Below, one piece after another: positions 9,137-18,981 of a DNA stretch of 64,000 nt. The notes below the pieces were generated by a model. It saw only the letters and a list, made by a program, of their open reading frames with translations. It had not been told where the DNA came from and did no database searches. The stretch is from positions 123,466 to 187,465 of the forward strand of contig NC_017507.1 in assembly GCF_000166295.1 (NCBI RefSeq), read 5' to 3'. The position numbers and the translations under genes are program-made. The DNA is from Marinobacter adhaerens HP15 (GTDB lineage: Bacteria > Pseudomonadota > Gammaproteobacteria > Pseudomonadales > Oleiphilaceae). Position 1 is the stretch's first letter, and each line of letters begins with the position of its first letter.

Positions 9137-9838
9137 ATGGCAAATTGTCACGACGATAGAAAATTAACTGATGACTGTGAGCTACTCTGGTCACCAACAG
9201 GGGCTCATTTCTTATATCGTTGCGAAGATTCAAGCCGCCTCGAACTCATAACTGCGAGTGACATTCAAGCTAACCGGTATCGCAGAGCGGGACACCCACA
9301 TGCTCGACTTGACCGCGACAGCCTTGCTTACGCGCTTTTCAGGCATCCACTTTTATCACGTGTCATGACAGTAGAGGCTTGGGACAGGGCAGCAGTTGGC
9401 TTGGGTTCCCTGTATCGACGCACAAAACAGCGATCAAATAATCGATTGGCACGCCCGCTTTTCAAGAGTACGCCTTTAGATCTACCAGCTGAGTTAGCAG
9501 CTCAACGCCTAATCATCCTGTCCTGCTTCTCCGGGATCGAGAATATCCCTGCACAAATTGAGCTGACGGAGGTCTTGATTGCCCATCAAGCTAACCAAGC
9601 CGTTAGGCCAAGCCAGTTTCAAAAGGTCAGCCTCAAATCTCCTGGTTGGGCCGATCAGGCTCATCAGCGAACACCCCAGAATCTGCAGGAAGAACTGGAG
9701 TTCGTTGCTTCTCTGATGGCCAAGTTATCCACAATAACGAAATTGCCATGCAAGCGACGTTTGCTAATGATCGCTCGCCACACCGACCTCTCCATGCAAC
9801 GAAGCTTAGTTAGCCAACAGACTAGGCCGTCCTCCTAA
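9137..9838 (+). CDS. Hypothetical protein facing the RecD2-like gene
   Basis: A 233-residue protein I do not recognise. It is basic and probably soluble and cytoplasmic: there is no signal peptide or membrane segment. The first half is mixed (SPTGAHFLYRCEDSS, RRAGHPHARLDRDSLAYALFRHPLLSRV), the second half is predicted helical. It converges on the RecD2-like gene with 31 bp between stop codons. Codon use is like its neighbours and the frame is open throughout, which supports a real gene. The ribosome site before ATG 9137 is weak (CGAGA). Confidence 0.6.
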   Translation: MANCHDDRKLTDDCELLWSPTGAHFLYRCEDSSRLELITASDIQANRYRRAGHPHARLDRDSLAYALFRHPLLSRVMTVEAWDRAAVGLGSLYRRTKQRSNNRLARPLFKSTPLDLPAELAAQRLIILSCFSGIENIPAQIELTEVLIAHQANQAVRPSQFQKVSLKSPGWADQAHQRTPQNLQEELEFVASLMAKLSTITKLPCKRRLLMIARHTDLSMQRSLVSQQTRPSS

Positions 9839-9869
9839 GCGGATAATTTTAACGACATCCACATTAACG

Positions 9870-12146
9870 TCATTTAGCATCCCGCTGCGCAAACATAATC
9901 GATAAAATGCCTGGATGAGTCTTATGGATGAGGTCTCGGGATTCCTCAATGACCCTCTCCCAAACGCTCTTGGGGCCCACGACCATCAAGCCCTTTTGAA
10001 CATTGCGAAGCGCTTGATAAATCGTTTCGCCGGTAACAATGCCGGGGCGCTCGTCAAGCACGAAAATCCCGTACATCGGGAGTTTTGCGGGAGCTCGCGT
10101 TGGCGGTACTGCCCACCCCAAGCGCGCTCGACCGAGTGCTGCGTATCCAAGTGTCTCCTCTGCACCCGCACTTGTCTTCACAGAAAAGCATTTCCGCTCG
10201 TAATTAATTGACGTAATCGTCGCAAAATCTCCCTGGCGCCAGATTTTGGATTGTACGTTTTTAATCAAAGTCAATCGATCTCCAGGCTGCAAAGCCAACC
10301 CCTCTATCCTCGGTGGAAGTCTTTCTGCCGTTGACCAACAGGGTCCCTCGCGTCCTGAGGGGTTAAAGATATTAAGCAAATGATCGTTCAAGGCGGGAAA
10401 ACCGAGGAAGCCGGTCTCACTCGGAGAAAATACTAAAACATTGTCTCTTGTGAAGCGAGCGACAGCAGCCTTGATAAGACGTGGTAGGACACTGAAGGTA
10501 TGCGCGTCATCGTTCGTCCACCAAGCCGATAGTGGTTGGTTCTGAATCTGCCCAAGGCAAGCATTCGGATACGACCCAGCGTTCTGCAAGAGGACAGGCC
10601 GCTGCGCCCCAAACCTAGAAAATGACTTTGCAACTGTTATAACGGAGTTGGGCGTCGGAGGCACTTCTTTCTCAAGGTCAACATACCCGCCATGGCCCTC
10701 CGCAAATTTTGCGAGATCGGGGAGTATAGAACGTCCGTGCAAGGTTTTCGCATTGCCGCAATCACCAATCAGTATGATGGAGCAATTCGTCTTGACGGCT
10801 TTCAAGAGTCTCGCAAACAACGTTGCACTCAGGTGATCTGCCGAATAAACGATAATCCAATCCCAGTTGGAAACGGCCATTTGGCCATCCAAATCTGAGT
10901 CATTGAGCAACGCATGCAACGTCGGACTTTGTTGCCCCGTAGTGGAGCGGATACGTTCCGCCCCCACCGCCGTAACCGATACCAGGTTTCCACTGAGTGA
11001 ATCCAAGTACGTCGAAACGGCACTTGCCAATTCGACCGATGTATCACAAGCCACCTCTATTGAGACCGTTTGGACGACCAACAGTGTCTTGTCAAAAGAT
11101 GCCGGTGAGATCAGCGGAGAAAGAGCCTCATTTGCAGTCGACAGGCCTGGATCCTTCAAAGCCTCTCCGATGGACGACCGAATTGTTTGTCTCTCCGCTA
11201 ACTCATCTACGATGAACGTGGCATCTTTAAAATATTTGGGCACTGTTAAATAAGTGACAGCAGGATTATGGCGTTGATCAAAAAGAACCTTAACACCCGG
11301 AATCGGTTGCCCGAGCCGTGCTACGATGAGATCGCCCGCTTCGGAATCGAAAACCTGCGCTGAGCGAATTACGTCGCTAAGCTCATAAATAGACCCGGTC
11401 TGCGAACTTTCCAATCGTCTGATAGCGCAACCAATCAGTGCAGACGTTCTCGACAGCGCAGACTCAAAACCAACAACTGACGCAACCGTCTCCGCAAGCC
11501 TGAAGTCAAAAAATGGGAACCCTCCCAACAATTCGTAGGGATTTCGTTTAACGCGACTCAATGCAACATTTCCGTAGCGCTTGTACAGCTTAATGGCCGT
11601 TGGCGCATCGACTCCCAACTCGACGAGTTCATTGATACGGCGCACATTTTCGCTGTTGGCCCTAAAGAACTTGCTTATTTCATTGACATCCTCTGCCCGA
11701 ATACCTTGAACGGCGGTCAGGGCTCTCGGTGCTGACTCGATTATATCTAAGGTTTTTTCACCGAAAGTGGCTACAAGCCTCTGAGCAAGCTCAGCATCAA
11801 TAAAAGGAGCGTTGGAAGACACCAAGTATGTCTCTATTTCGCCCACGGTTTGGGGTAGGCGTTGCCGGATGGAAGAGGCACGAAACTGAAGCCCATATTT
11901 TGGGTGCTCGTGCCAAGAGCCAATTACCTGTACGTATGATCCAACCTCGACTCCCCCTTGATAAATTACTCGTGCGGGTTGGCCAGATACCTTCTCGTCA
12001 CTCTCGGAGCTCGCATGACCCAACCAAAAAACGGTCCGACTGCTGCCTGCCATTTCGACGGACAAAACCTGCCCAATCAGTGATTTCTTCAAGGAGTTAT
12101 CCAGTCGCAACGACTGCGACTCCACATTCACGGTGTTGGTCCCCAA
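9870..12146 (-). CDS. RecD2-like protein lacking helicase motifs
   Basis: A 758-residue protein colinear with RecD2/TraA-type helicases. The OB domain (about 20-100) includes GSWHEHPKYGLQF. The helix-hairpin region holds LGVDAPTAIKLYKRYG and RNPYELL (177-207). Helicase positions are recognisable but emptied: the Walker A site is SPASFDKTLLV (347-357) instead of GGPGTGKTT; Walker B is IIVYSADHLS (431-440) instead of VDEASM; motif III is GDCGNAKTL instead of GDPDQLP; and the late HKSQGSE motif is PTRAPAKLP (682-690). The structural segments between them (TGQQSPTLHALLN, ARLLKA, FPALNDHLLNIFNP) are kept. It is probably a non-catalytic DNA-binding or partner protein. Start is TTG 12146 after GGAGGAG. 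Intact length argues against a decaying pseudogene. Confidence 0.75.
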   Translation of the reverse strand: MGTNTVNVESQSLRLDNSLKKSLIGQVLSVEMAGSSRTVFWLGHASSESDEKVSGQPARVIYQGGVEVGSYVQVIGSWHEHPKYGLQFRASSIRQRLPQTVGEIETYLVSSNAPFIDAELAQRLVATFGEKTLDIIESAPRALTAVQGIRAEDVNEISKFFRANSENVRRINELVELGVDAPTAIKLYKRYGNVALSRVKRNPYELLGGFPFFDFRLAETVASVVGFESALSRTSALIGCAIRRLESSQTGSIYELSDVIRSAQVFDSEAGDLIVARLGQPIPGVKVLFDQRHNPAVTYLTVPKYFKDATFIVDELAERQTIRSSIGEALKDPGLSTANEALSPLISPASFDKTLLVVQTVSIEVACDTSVELASAVSTYLDSLSGNLVSVTAVGAERIRSTTGQQSPTLHALLNDSDLDGQMAVSNWDWIIVYSADHLSATLFARLLKAVKTNCSIILIGDCGNAKTLHGRSILPDLAKFAEGHGGYVDLEKEVPPTPNSVITVAKSFSRFGAQRPVLLQNAGSYPNACLGQIQNQPLSAWWTNDDAHTFSVLPRLIKAAVARFTRDNVLVFSPSETGFLGFPALNDHLLNIFNPSGREGPCWSTAERLPPRIEGLALQPGDRLTLIKNVQSKIWRQGDFATITSINYERKCFSVKTSAGAEETLGYAALGRARLGWAVPPTRAPAKLPMYGIFVLDERPGIVTGETIYQALRNVQKGLMVVGPKSVWERVIEESRDLIHKTHPGILSIMFAQRDAK

Positions 12147-12422
12147 TTCTCCTCCCTCTGACCCATCGGGTATCTCCAGGATTCGCTACAGTTCTTAGGC
12201 TGCGTGCTGATTCCAGCCTGATTAATACATTCCTCGCATGGACTATCTTATACTGGCTCTGTCTAGGAAAAGCCTTTTTTAACATCAGATTCTGCACCAA
12301 GTGTTTTTTCGTTAAGGACCAGAAACCACTGGATGATCGAGACAACGAAAGCCTTTGGGGAGGACAATTGCATTTGATATTAAGGCTTTACTTGATTTCG
12401 AAGCTCGACTCAACCCATACGA

Positions 12423-14033
12423 TCAACTTTGCGTGTCGTCCGCATCCTCAGCTATCAAATCAGCCGCTTTTTCGGCAATCATAATCGCTGGTGCATTGGT
12501 GTTGCCGCCGATAATGGTCGGCATAATGGAAGCATCGACGACACGCAACCCCTCCACTCCATACACCCTCAACCGTGGATCGACCACTGAATCCTTGCTG
12601 GTACCCATCTTGCACGTGCCAACTGGGTGATAGACCGTGTCGGTGCGATTTCTGAGAATATCGATTATTTGCTTGTCGGTTTTGACGTTTGCCGTGAACG
12701 GGTCCTCAGTGCAGAACTTGGCCAGGGCGGGAGCTGCCATGAGCCTTCGAGTCATTTTATAGCCGTCCACGAGCTCCTCGACATCGTTTGCATCATTAAG
12801 GAACCCCGGATCTATTACCGGCGGTGATGCAGGGTTGTTATTTTTCAACACCACAGTTCCACGACTCTTTGGTCTCAACAGGCATACGTGACATGAGAAC
12901 CCATGGCCCCGGTGCAAACGTCTTGCGTGATCATCGACCAAAGCGACTACAAAATGCAGCTGGATGTTTGGAGCCTCAAGCTCTGGGGATGTCTTCAGGA
13001 ATCCGCCACCTTCTGCAAAATTCGACGCAAGCAGACCCCGCCGCGTTTGCCTGTATTTGATAAACTGTCGAATGCCATGCATACCTCCCTTGAGCGAAAG
13101 GCCTAGCAGGTTACTATCATTGGATCGGTAGCCGAAAATAAAGTCTGGGTGGTCCTGAAGGTTTTTGCCGACGCCGGGAAGGTGATGCATTACCTCAATG
13201 CCCTTCTCGCTCAGCTCTGCTTTGTCGCCAATACCAGACAACATCAACAATTGAGGGGACTGAAATGCGCCAGCACTCAGAATGACTTCTTTCCGAGCCC
13301 GAATATACTCCAACCGCCCTCGCCTGGTGAACTCGACACCGATGGCCCGCTTGCCTTCAAAAACAATTCTTTGCGCAATTGCTTCCGTATGAATAGAAAG
13401 ATTTCTTCGGCTTGACCTGTGAGGTTCTATGTAAGCCCGATAAGCGCTCCAGCGCTCACCGTTGAGCTGTGTAACTTGGTATAATCCGATTCCCTCCTGT
13501 TGAGGTCCATTAAAGTCCTCCGTTATCGGATAACCGACCTGCCGAGCGGCCTCGAGATAGTGCTTCTGGAAGGGATTATCGCTTTGTAAATCGCTAACTT
13601 TCAGCGGTCCACTATTTCCATGCCAATCGTCATGAAACCTCTGATTGGCTTCTGATTTTTTAAAATACGGAAGGACATCGTTGAAGCCCCAACCCTCGTT
13701 GCCTGCGGCTTCCCACGCGTCGTAGTCGCTTGCGTGGCCGCGAATATAGGCCATCGCATTAATTGCTGAAGACCCACCCAGTACTCGCCCCCTGGGTTGA
13801 TACCCCCGTCTGCCGTTCAGTCCAGGCTGGGGTGTGGTCTCAAAGGCCCAGTTGTTAACCTTACGCGGGACCATAGCGACCACGGCAGCCGGCGTTCTAA
13901 TCAACGCGCTACTCCCCCGGTCCGGTCCGGCCTCCAGCAATGCAACCTCAGATCTCGGATTCTCACTTAAACGGCCTGCCAAGGTACAGCCACTCGACCC
14001 ACCCCCAATAATGATGTAATCCGCACTCTTCAT
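12423..14033 (-). CDS. GMC-family FAD alcohol dehydrogenase
   Basis: A 536-residue glucose-methanol-choline oxidoreductase, close in layout to AlkJ and choline dehydrogenase. The N-terminal FAD motif IIIGGGSSGCTLAGRLSE is followed by the GMC signature 1 region RGRVLGGSSAINAMAYIRG and signature 2 near GAFQSPQLLMLSGIG. The C-terminal active-site block includes YHPVGTCKMG (catalytic His) and VVDASIMPTIIGGNTNAPAIMIAEKAADLI. The expected reaction is oxidation of medium- or long-chain alcohols to aldehydes with electrons passed to the respiratory chain, which would follow CYP153 hydroxylation. It is divergent from the alpha/beta hydrolase at 14296. Confidence 0.9.
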   Translation of the reverse strand: MKSADYIIIGGGSSGCTLAGRLSENPRSEVALLEAGPDRGSSALIRTPAAVVAMVPRKVNNWAFETTPQPGLNGRRGYQPRGRVLGGSSAINAMAYIRGHASDYDAWEAAGNEGWGFNDVLPYFKKSEANQRFHDDWHGNSGPLKVSDLQSDNPFQKHYLEAARQVGYPITEDFNGPQQEGIGLYQVTQLNGERWSAYRAYIEPHRSSRRNLSIHTEAIAQRIVFEGKRAIGVEFTRRGRLEYIRARKEVILSAGAFQSPQLLMLSGIGDKAELSEKGIEVMHHLPGVGKNLQDHPDFIFGYRSNDSNLLGLSLKGGMHGIRQFIKYRQTRRGLLASNFAEGGGFLKTSPELEAPNIQLHFVVALVDDHARRLHRGHGFSCHVCLLRPKSRGTVVLKNNNPASPPVIDPGFLNDANDVEELVDGYKMTRRLMAAPALAKFCTEDPFTANVKTDKQIIDILRNRTDTVYHPVGTCKMGTSKDSVVDPRLRVYGVEGLRVVDASIMPTIIGGNTNAPAIMIAEKAADLIAEDADDTQS

Positions 14034-14295
14034 ATTGCACCTTTGGCTTCACTCACATTGTTTCCCGACACTATCGACGCACAAGCGCGACAGTCGGAAG
14101 GGTTTCTCGGGCCAAATCACCACCGCATCAACTCCTGCAAGTTGAGTAGCTCTACATAACGATGGATTCTGCGGCCTAACCAAGAATCCCGTTCTCTTGC
14201 GGAGAGGGGCTGTCGAGTCTTGGCCCACTCTGCTGCCAACGCTGATCAACAAGTTGGGCTATGATCGGGACACCGTCGAGGCTAGGGAGTACACC

Positions 14296-15177
14296 GTGAG
14301 TCAGCAAAAAACACACTGGATCATCAGCGGCGATCTCCTAATCCATGCCGTGATTGAGGGCGATTCGAAGGCAACACCTCTTGTGTTAGTTCATGGCTAT
14401 CCGGATAACCTCCAGGTTTGGGATCAAGTCACACAGAGGCTGAAAGATCGATATCTCATTATCCGATATGATGTCCGCGGCGCCGGTAAGTCAGACAAAC
14501 CGAGTAAGACAAACAGTTATAAACTGCCCCTGCTTGCAAAGGATCTAGAGGCCGTGGTCAATGCCCTGATTCCTGGGCGTGGCTTTCATTTGATCGCTCA
14601 TGACTGGGGCTCGATTCAGTGCTGGGAGTCCGTCACTGGCAACACTTTGAAAGATCGCATACTGTCTTACACTTCAATATCCGGTCCCTGCTTGGATCAT
14701 GTAGGCTGGTGGATTCGCAACGCAGTATCCTCAGCAAACCTTCCGAAACTCAAGAGAATGGCTGATCAGTTAGCGCATTCCTGGTATGTATTTATGTTTC
14801 AAATTCCTGTTGTGCCGGAGGCCATTTGGCGCATTGGACTCGATAAGTACTGGCCAGATTATTTGAAGAAGCATGAGGAAATATCAGACGCCACATATCA
14901 TTCGTCACAAAGAGATGATGGGCAATATGGCGTAAAACTGTACCGAGCTAATTTTGTGTCGCGACTCCTAAATCCCAGGATTCGAATTGCTCGCTGCCCC
15001 GTCCAGGTCATCGTTCCAAAACGCGATGCCTATGTCCGACCCCAACTAATGGATGGCCTCTCTAGCTGGGTTGCTGACTTAAAAATACTCGCAATTGACG
15101 CACCACATTGGGCGCCAATTACGCAACCGGAACGCGTCGCACAAGCAGTTAGTCAGTTCGTAACAGAGCACTCATAG
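14296..15177 (+). CDS. Alpha/beta hydrolase, epoxide hydrolase/dehalogenase-like
   Basis: A 293-residue alpha/beta hydrolase. It shows VLVHGYPDN (oxyanion motif), RYDVRGAGKSDKP, and a nucleophile elbow AHDWGS in which aspartate replaces the usual serine, as in epoxide hydrolases and haloalkane dehalogenases. The catalytic His is probably in DAPHWAPI near the C-terminus. I chose GTG 14296 because GGGAG lies 6 nt upstream and the family homology starts there; an in-frame ATG at 14197 would add 33 residues without family features. Divergent from the GMC gene, so both may answer to the same inducer. Confidence 0.82.
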   Translation: MSQQKTHWIISGDLLIHAVIEGDSKATPLVLVHGYPDNLQVWDQVTQRLKDRYLIIRYDVRGAGKSDKPSKTNSYKLPLLAKDLEAVVNALIPGRGFHLIAHDWGSIQCWESVTGNTLKDRILSYTSISGPCLDHVGWWIRNAVSSANLPKLKRMADQLAHSWYVFMFQIPVVPEAIWRIGLDKYWPDYLKKHEEISDATYHSSQRDDGQYGVKLYRANFVSRLLNPRIRIARCPVQVIVPKRDAYVRPQLMDGLSSWVADLKILAIDAPHWAPITQPERVAQAVSQFVTEHS

Positions 15178-15372
15178 CCTTGTTTTAAAACCGGATAACC
15201 AAGCAGAGCCGCGCGTGAAGAATGGCCGGCAGGGCCGTTTGTTATGGTTTTCGTGATACAGACCAAGTGTCTTTGCGTACCACTTAAATGAGTTAACATT
15301 CAGTGGTGATGATGGCTGCAGCTCTTTAAACGATGGTGTTTCGTAGAGCACACTGTATACTGACATTTCTTG

Positions 15373-16161
15373 ATGGATCTTTTAAACTATCAAGACAAAT
15401 TCTTTTTGTTCACAACACCTGCTAAACCGAAAAATATGGCGATCGACTTTTACGACTATGGTGAACTGAAAAGCGGATTTGCTGGCTGGAGAGTCAGCGG
15501 CACCGTCAGAAACAAGCGTTATCAAAAATATTTTTCGATTCGCAATACCCACCCGTTCATACGGGATTCTGAGTGGAACGAGTACCAGCGGCTTCGAGCA
15601 CAACATTATTATGCTCGGCTGAGGATGCGCTCGTTTGCGGCTCAATACTTCGACCAACTGCGCTCAGATCATCCCCGTACACTGGCAGGACGAGGGCTTG
15701 GCTTCAGAGGAGTCACTCTTGGAATCCTCCGAAACCCCGGTTCTGAACGGTATCACTGTCAATTTATAGTGAATTTGAGAGAGCAAACCCAACGGTTCGT
15801 TATCAGTGCCGAACAGAGCTTCGATGCGGCATGGGACCTTGCGATTGACCAATGGACGAGTGCTTTTGAGATTCGTAAAAAGGATGCAGATCGTATTCGA
15901 AAAGAGAAAAAACCCGGACCGGACGCATTCAAATATCTAAGAAGAATCATGAACGACGAAGGCCATGACATTCCAGTCGATGCCTTACACTTTGTCTTCG
16001 CACATCAGCGGGCTGAGCTAAAACGCCGCAAGGTGTCAGAAACTCTTCAAGGTCGGAATGGATCCTCGTCTGATGACTTCTGGGGTGAACAAGAACTAGG
16101 CGAGTTCGCGGCTCATCTGGCCCAAGAAATCGAACGTCACAAAGGCCGTTCTCAAGCGTGA
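15373..16161 (+). CDS. Hypothetical protein with repeated DNA-binding-like segments
   Basis: A 262-residue basic protein not assigned to a family. Two stretches resemble small three-stranded DNA-binding modules of the AP2/integrase-arm type: GWRVSGTVRNKRYQKYFSI (about 35-55) and GFRGVTLGILR with FIVNLREQTQRFV (about 114-145). The tail is highly charged. A DNA-binding role is an inference from these patterns. TTG at 15370 and ATG at 15373 both lack a good ribosome site; ATG 15436 is another option. Confidence 0.55.
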   Translation: MDLLNYQDKFFLFTTPAKPKNMAIDFYDYGELKSGFAGWRVSGTVRNKRYQKYFSIRNTHPFIRDSEWNEYQRLRAQHYYARLRMRSFAAQYFDQLRSDHPRTLAGRGLGFRGVTLGILRNPGSERYHCQFIVNLREQTQRFVISAEQSFDAAWDLAIDQWTSAFEIRKKDADRIRKEKKPGPDAFKYLRRIMNDEGHDIPVDALHFVFAHQRAELKRRKVSETLQGRNGSSSDDFWGEQELGEFAAHLAQEIERHKGRSQA

Positions 16162-16203
16162 CCGATCGTTTCAACACTGGCGCAAAGCGACCGTTCTCTC
16201 ACC

Positions 16204-16374
16204 CATGGTGATAGTCGACGACAGCAACGCTTTGACATTTGCTCGTTTAAATGCGGCAGCTTGCATCCCGGTGACACTATTGAAGTGCACTACGTGCATT
16301 TCACCGCAAACGTTTCACCGGGGCCAACACTCGGTGCTTGCTTGAACGATGCGACCGAAAATTACCAAGGTTAA
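16204..16374 (+). pseudogene. Remnant of a delta-class carbonic anhydrase
   Basis: A short open stretch with no start codon or ribosome site encodes a segment with the residues GDTIEVHYVHFTA and PGPTLGACLND before a TAA. These blocks match the C-terminal half of delta-class carbonic anhydrases as I remember that family (GDTIEVHYVH, PGPTLGSCL). The following bases look like a diverged continuation (NYQG-stop-YRV in place of NPQLRVE). Family proteins are far longer (well over 200 residues), so this is a fragment. It sits alone in an otherwise empty stretch of about 580 bp (16162-16745). Confidence 0.45.
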
Positions 16375-16572
16375 TATCGCGTCTGTGGGTCGTTGGTGTG
16401 AATCAAATGTTTTCAATGAGGATCACGCCCATGGCGTTCGAAGTTTAGTGAAACACCCATCGCTTCTTTCAATTATCACTCCTTAACAAGCAAACAACCT
16501 AGTATCCCTATCAACGGCTGGCAGGATGGTCGATAAAAGAATGTCCACTGCAGTTCTTGTGGACACTCAACA

Positions 16573-16602
16573 AGCCCACTTTCATTACGGACTCAGTGGG
16601 CT
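16573..16602. terminator. Inverted repeat downstream of the OmpA-like gene
   Basis: AGCCCACT and AGTGGGCT pair across a 14-nt loop, about 145 bp beyond the stop codon of the leftward OmpA-like gene. No clear T-run follows, so a terminator role is only possible. Confidence 0.3.
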
Positions 16603-16745
16603 AACAAAATATTGGGATTAACAATCCCATTTGTATACCCACAAACGCGACGCAACGCGTCCGAACATCGGTAGATTATTTTTTTGCGCTAACCGACATA
16701 GCAAAGGTCGAAGTACCTTGTCTGTTCAGGGAAGATCCCAATGCA

Positions 16746-17870
16746 TTAACGCAGCACTTGTACTCGAGCCTCAACGCGGCGGTTCATTTCCCGACCTTGT
16801 GCCGTTTCATTTGTCGCTATTGGTTGAGTTTCCCCATAACCAACAGCCTTAATACGATCCGCTATCGTTGCATTCCGCGATATCAAAGCCGACGCTACAG
16901 ATTCAGCTCGACGTTGAGACAGCCTTTGATTATAGACAGAGTCTCCCGAAGCATCAGCATGCCCCGCTATTTCGATTACTGTACCCGTGTTCTCAAGGAT
17001 TAAAGCGGCAATGCGATCGATCTCCGAGTCGAACTCGGCCGGAATGCTTGCACTATCCAACGGAAAAGTAATACTTACAACTTCAGTTCGCAAAGTCTTG
17101 ACTTCTCCAAGGCAACCTACAGAATCAACTTCAGCAACACGAGCGGCGTCCGTTCCAGCACATTGATCTTGGTCATCAGGGACACCGTCGCCATCGCTGT
17201 CGATTACGCCGTCCGGCTTAGGCTCAACCATCGCAACCTCTGAAACAGCGCGCACCTCATTACGTCGAACAGGCGCACGGTCAAAGGCAAATGAAATACC
17301 GATCAGAGCCTGCGTATCCCAAACGCTGTCGTCCACGCCATGAAACTGCCTAACCTCACTTTTCAATGAAAGTCGGTCAGTGAAGTCAAACCGAAGCCCG
17401 GCACCCACATTTAGTCGTGTTTGATCACCCTGATCGATCGACGCATGTCCAACCCCAGCCGAGACGTACGGATTTAAAGTTTGCGAGAGTGGCGCAAAAT
17501 AGTGCAAACCGTCGACCCGAAAGGCACTGAACTCCGATGAACCAGTAGCTCCGACCGATTGAGCCGGACTACCTGGCAGCGGGTCCTCAATAATTGGAAA
17601 CTCGGGCTCGCCTAACATCGAGTCAAGATGAGTTTTATCAAAACTCACATCCGGGTCTGCCGATGTGTAAGATAGCTCTATCGCCCATTGCTGAGAGAAT
17701 CGATACTCAACGCCCAACCCCTGAGTTTTTGCATCATCAACGTTTGTTTTGCTATCAAAAAATTGATAACCAATAAAAGGTGTAAGGTATAGGCGATTAA
17801 CCGGTTCCGCACTCAAAGCGGAGCTCAACGGAAGAGCAAAAAAAGCAACAACGATTGGTAAACGCTTCAT
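16746..17870 (-). CDS. OmpA-like outer-membrane porin
   Basis: A 374-residue OmpA/OprF-type protein. A signal peptide (ending near SSALSA) precedes an N-terminal beta-barrel domain with alternating strands. A thrombospondin-type calcium-binding linker follows (DSDGDGVPDDQDQC), then a C-terminal OmpA peptidoglycan-binding domain with the typical IEIAGHADASGDSVYNQRLSQRRA block. It anchors the outer membrane to peptidoglycan and may form a small pore. I chose ATG 17870, which begins the signal peptide and follows GAGAAAAAA; the upstream in-frame extension to 17981 has no signal features. Monocistronic. Confidence 0.9.
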   Translation of the reverse strand: MKRLPIVVAFFALPLSSALSAEPVNRLYLTPFIGYQFFDSKTNVDDAKTQGLGVEYRFSQQWAIELSYTSADPDVSFDKTHLDSMLGEPEFPIIEDPLPGSPAQSVGATGSSEFSAFRVDGLHYFAPLSQTLNPYVSAGVGHASIDQGDQTRLNVGAGLRFDFTDRLSLKSEVRQFHGVDDSVWDTQALIGISFAFDRAPVRRNEVRAVSEVAMVEPKPDGVIDSDGDGVPDDQDQCAGTDAARVAEVDSVGCLGEVKTLRTEVVSITFPLDSASIPAEFDSEIDRIAALILENTGTVIEIAGHADASGDSVYNQRLSQRRAESVASALISRNATIADRIKAVGYGETQPIATNETAQGREMNRRVEARVQVLR

Positions 17871-18319
17871 TTTTTTCTCGCATAGTATCTTGTATTCTGA
17901 CGTACAATTATAAAGACTTCGCACAAGAAAAAGCATCCTTTTTCTCCGGTGGATAGCCCCGTCCCCGGGTTGGAAAGCCATGAGGGCCAGACAACACCCA
18001 TACCGCAGGAACCAAGCGCCTTGAACAATCGGGCGTCAGCCTCTCGCACAAGTTTGAATTCAGCGATGAAGAAAAAATCCAGCTTGGCTTATCTCTAAAT
18101 CACACAAATATGCCGTTGCCAATTGTGTAAACGGCCTGAAACCCGGCACATCGTGGCGAATAGGGAATGGGTTTCCAGATCGTGTTGGAGGGTATGATTG
18201 GGGGCTTATTTTTGGTCTATACGGCGTCCAACAATGTTGCCAGCGTATCGGCATTCTCTCGTCGTTCAGTCGACCAAAAACAGTTGGTTCCTTCTTATAC
18301 GCAACGCAAGACATCCCAA
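17871..18319. other. Region without a recognisable gene
   Basis: Open frames here are short, without ribosome sites or family features. It carries the OmpA-like gene's promoter at its left edge. I see nothing else I can support. Confidence 0.4.
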
Positions 18320-18472
18320 CTAATAACCTGATTTCGGGCGTCGCTTTTGGCGAGCTACCGCTACATCAATGCTATATGCGGTTAGTCGCCAGTACTCTGA
18401 AAGATATATGTCGGTGCCATTTCGAAGTGCTCTGGAAAAGTCGTAGCCATCGACGTAGACATTCGTTCTCAT
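18320..18472 (-). pseudogene. N-terminal fragment resembling an NYN-domain protein
   Basis: From ATG 18472 the frame begins MRTNVYVDGYDFSRALRNGT, which resembles the conserved N-terminus of NYN/PIN-like (DUF88) RNA-cleaving proteins, MKTNVYVDGFNLYYG..GT, including the first metal-binding aspartate in VDG. After about 25 residues the similarity ends and the frame stops at 50 residues; family members have 150 or more. Probably gene debris. It lies in a gene-poor region with other remnants. Confidence 0.4.
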
Positions 18473-18981
18473 ACGGCCACATCCCGACCAGAAAGCTCGG
18501 AGCCGGAAATGAAAAGACAGCCACGAAGGAGGCTTTTCCGCATTAAGTTGGTAGCAACTGAGTGCCCCTAAAAGGGGAAAGTCATCTTCTATAGATACAC
18601 ACAATTACTCTGGCTGTTAGCTTCAAAAACTTCGCTCTCTTGTTTTAATCAGCCAAGGGCGGGTGGAGCTATGGGAGTACCTCAGCCAGCAATCGCTCGT
18701 ATGGAAAAATTGGGAAAGATTTGCGGCTATCCTCTGTGAAACGGCATGTAAAGGGCACTGAGGCCAAAGTACGACTGGATATTGAGCTGCCATATGGAAC
18801 GCTCTGCGCCATTCCTTCGTGACGAAGCCAAGCCGCTCTTCGGACCATCGCACCCCTAGATGGATGTCGCGTTTGCCAGACATCCCTGCCAGCTCTGAGC
18901 CCGGGTCATCCTGACCAACGAACTCTAGAATGAGATGAAGCAGGTGAAACGGACAGCATCTAAGCTTGTAGCTAGAGAAGT
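18473..18981. other. Region without a recognisable gene
   Basis: No frame with a plausible start, ribosome site or family motif on either strand. Confidence 0.35.
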
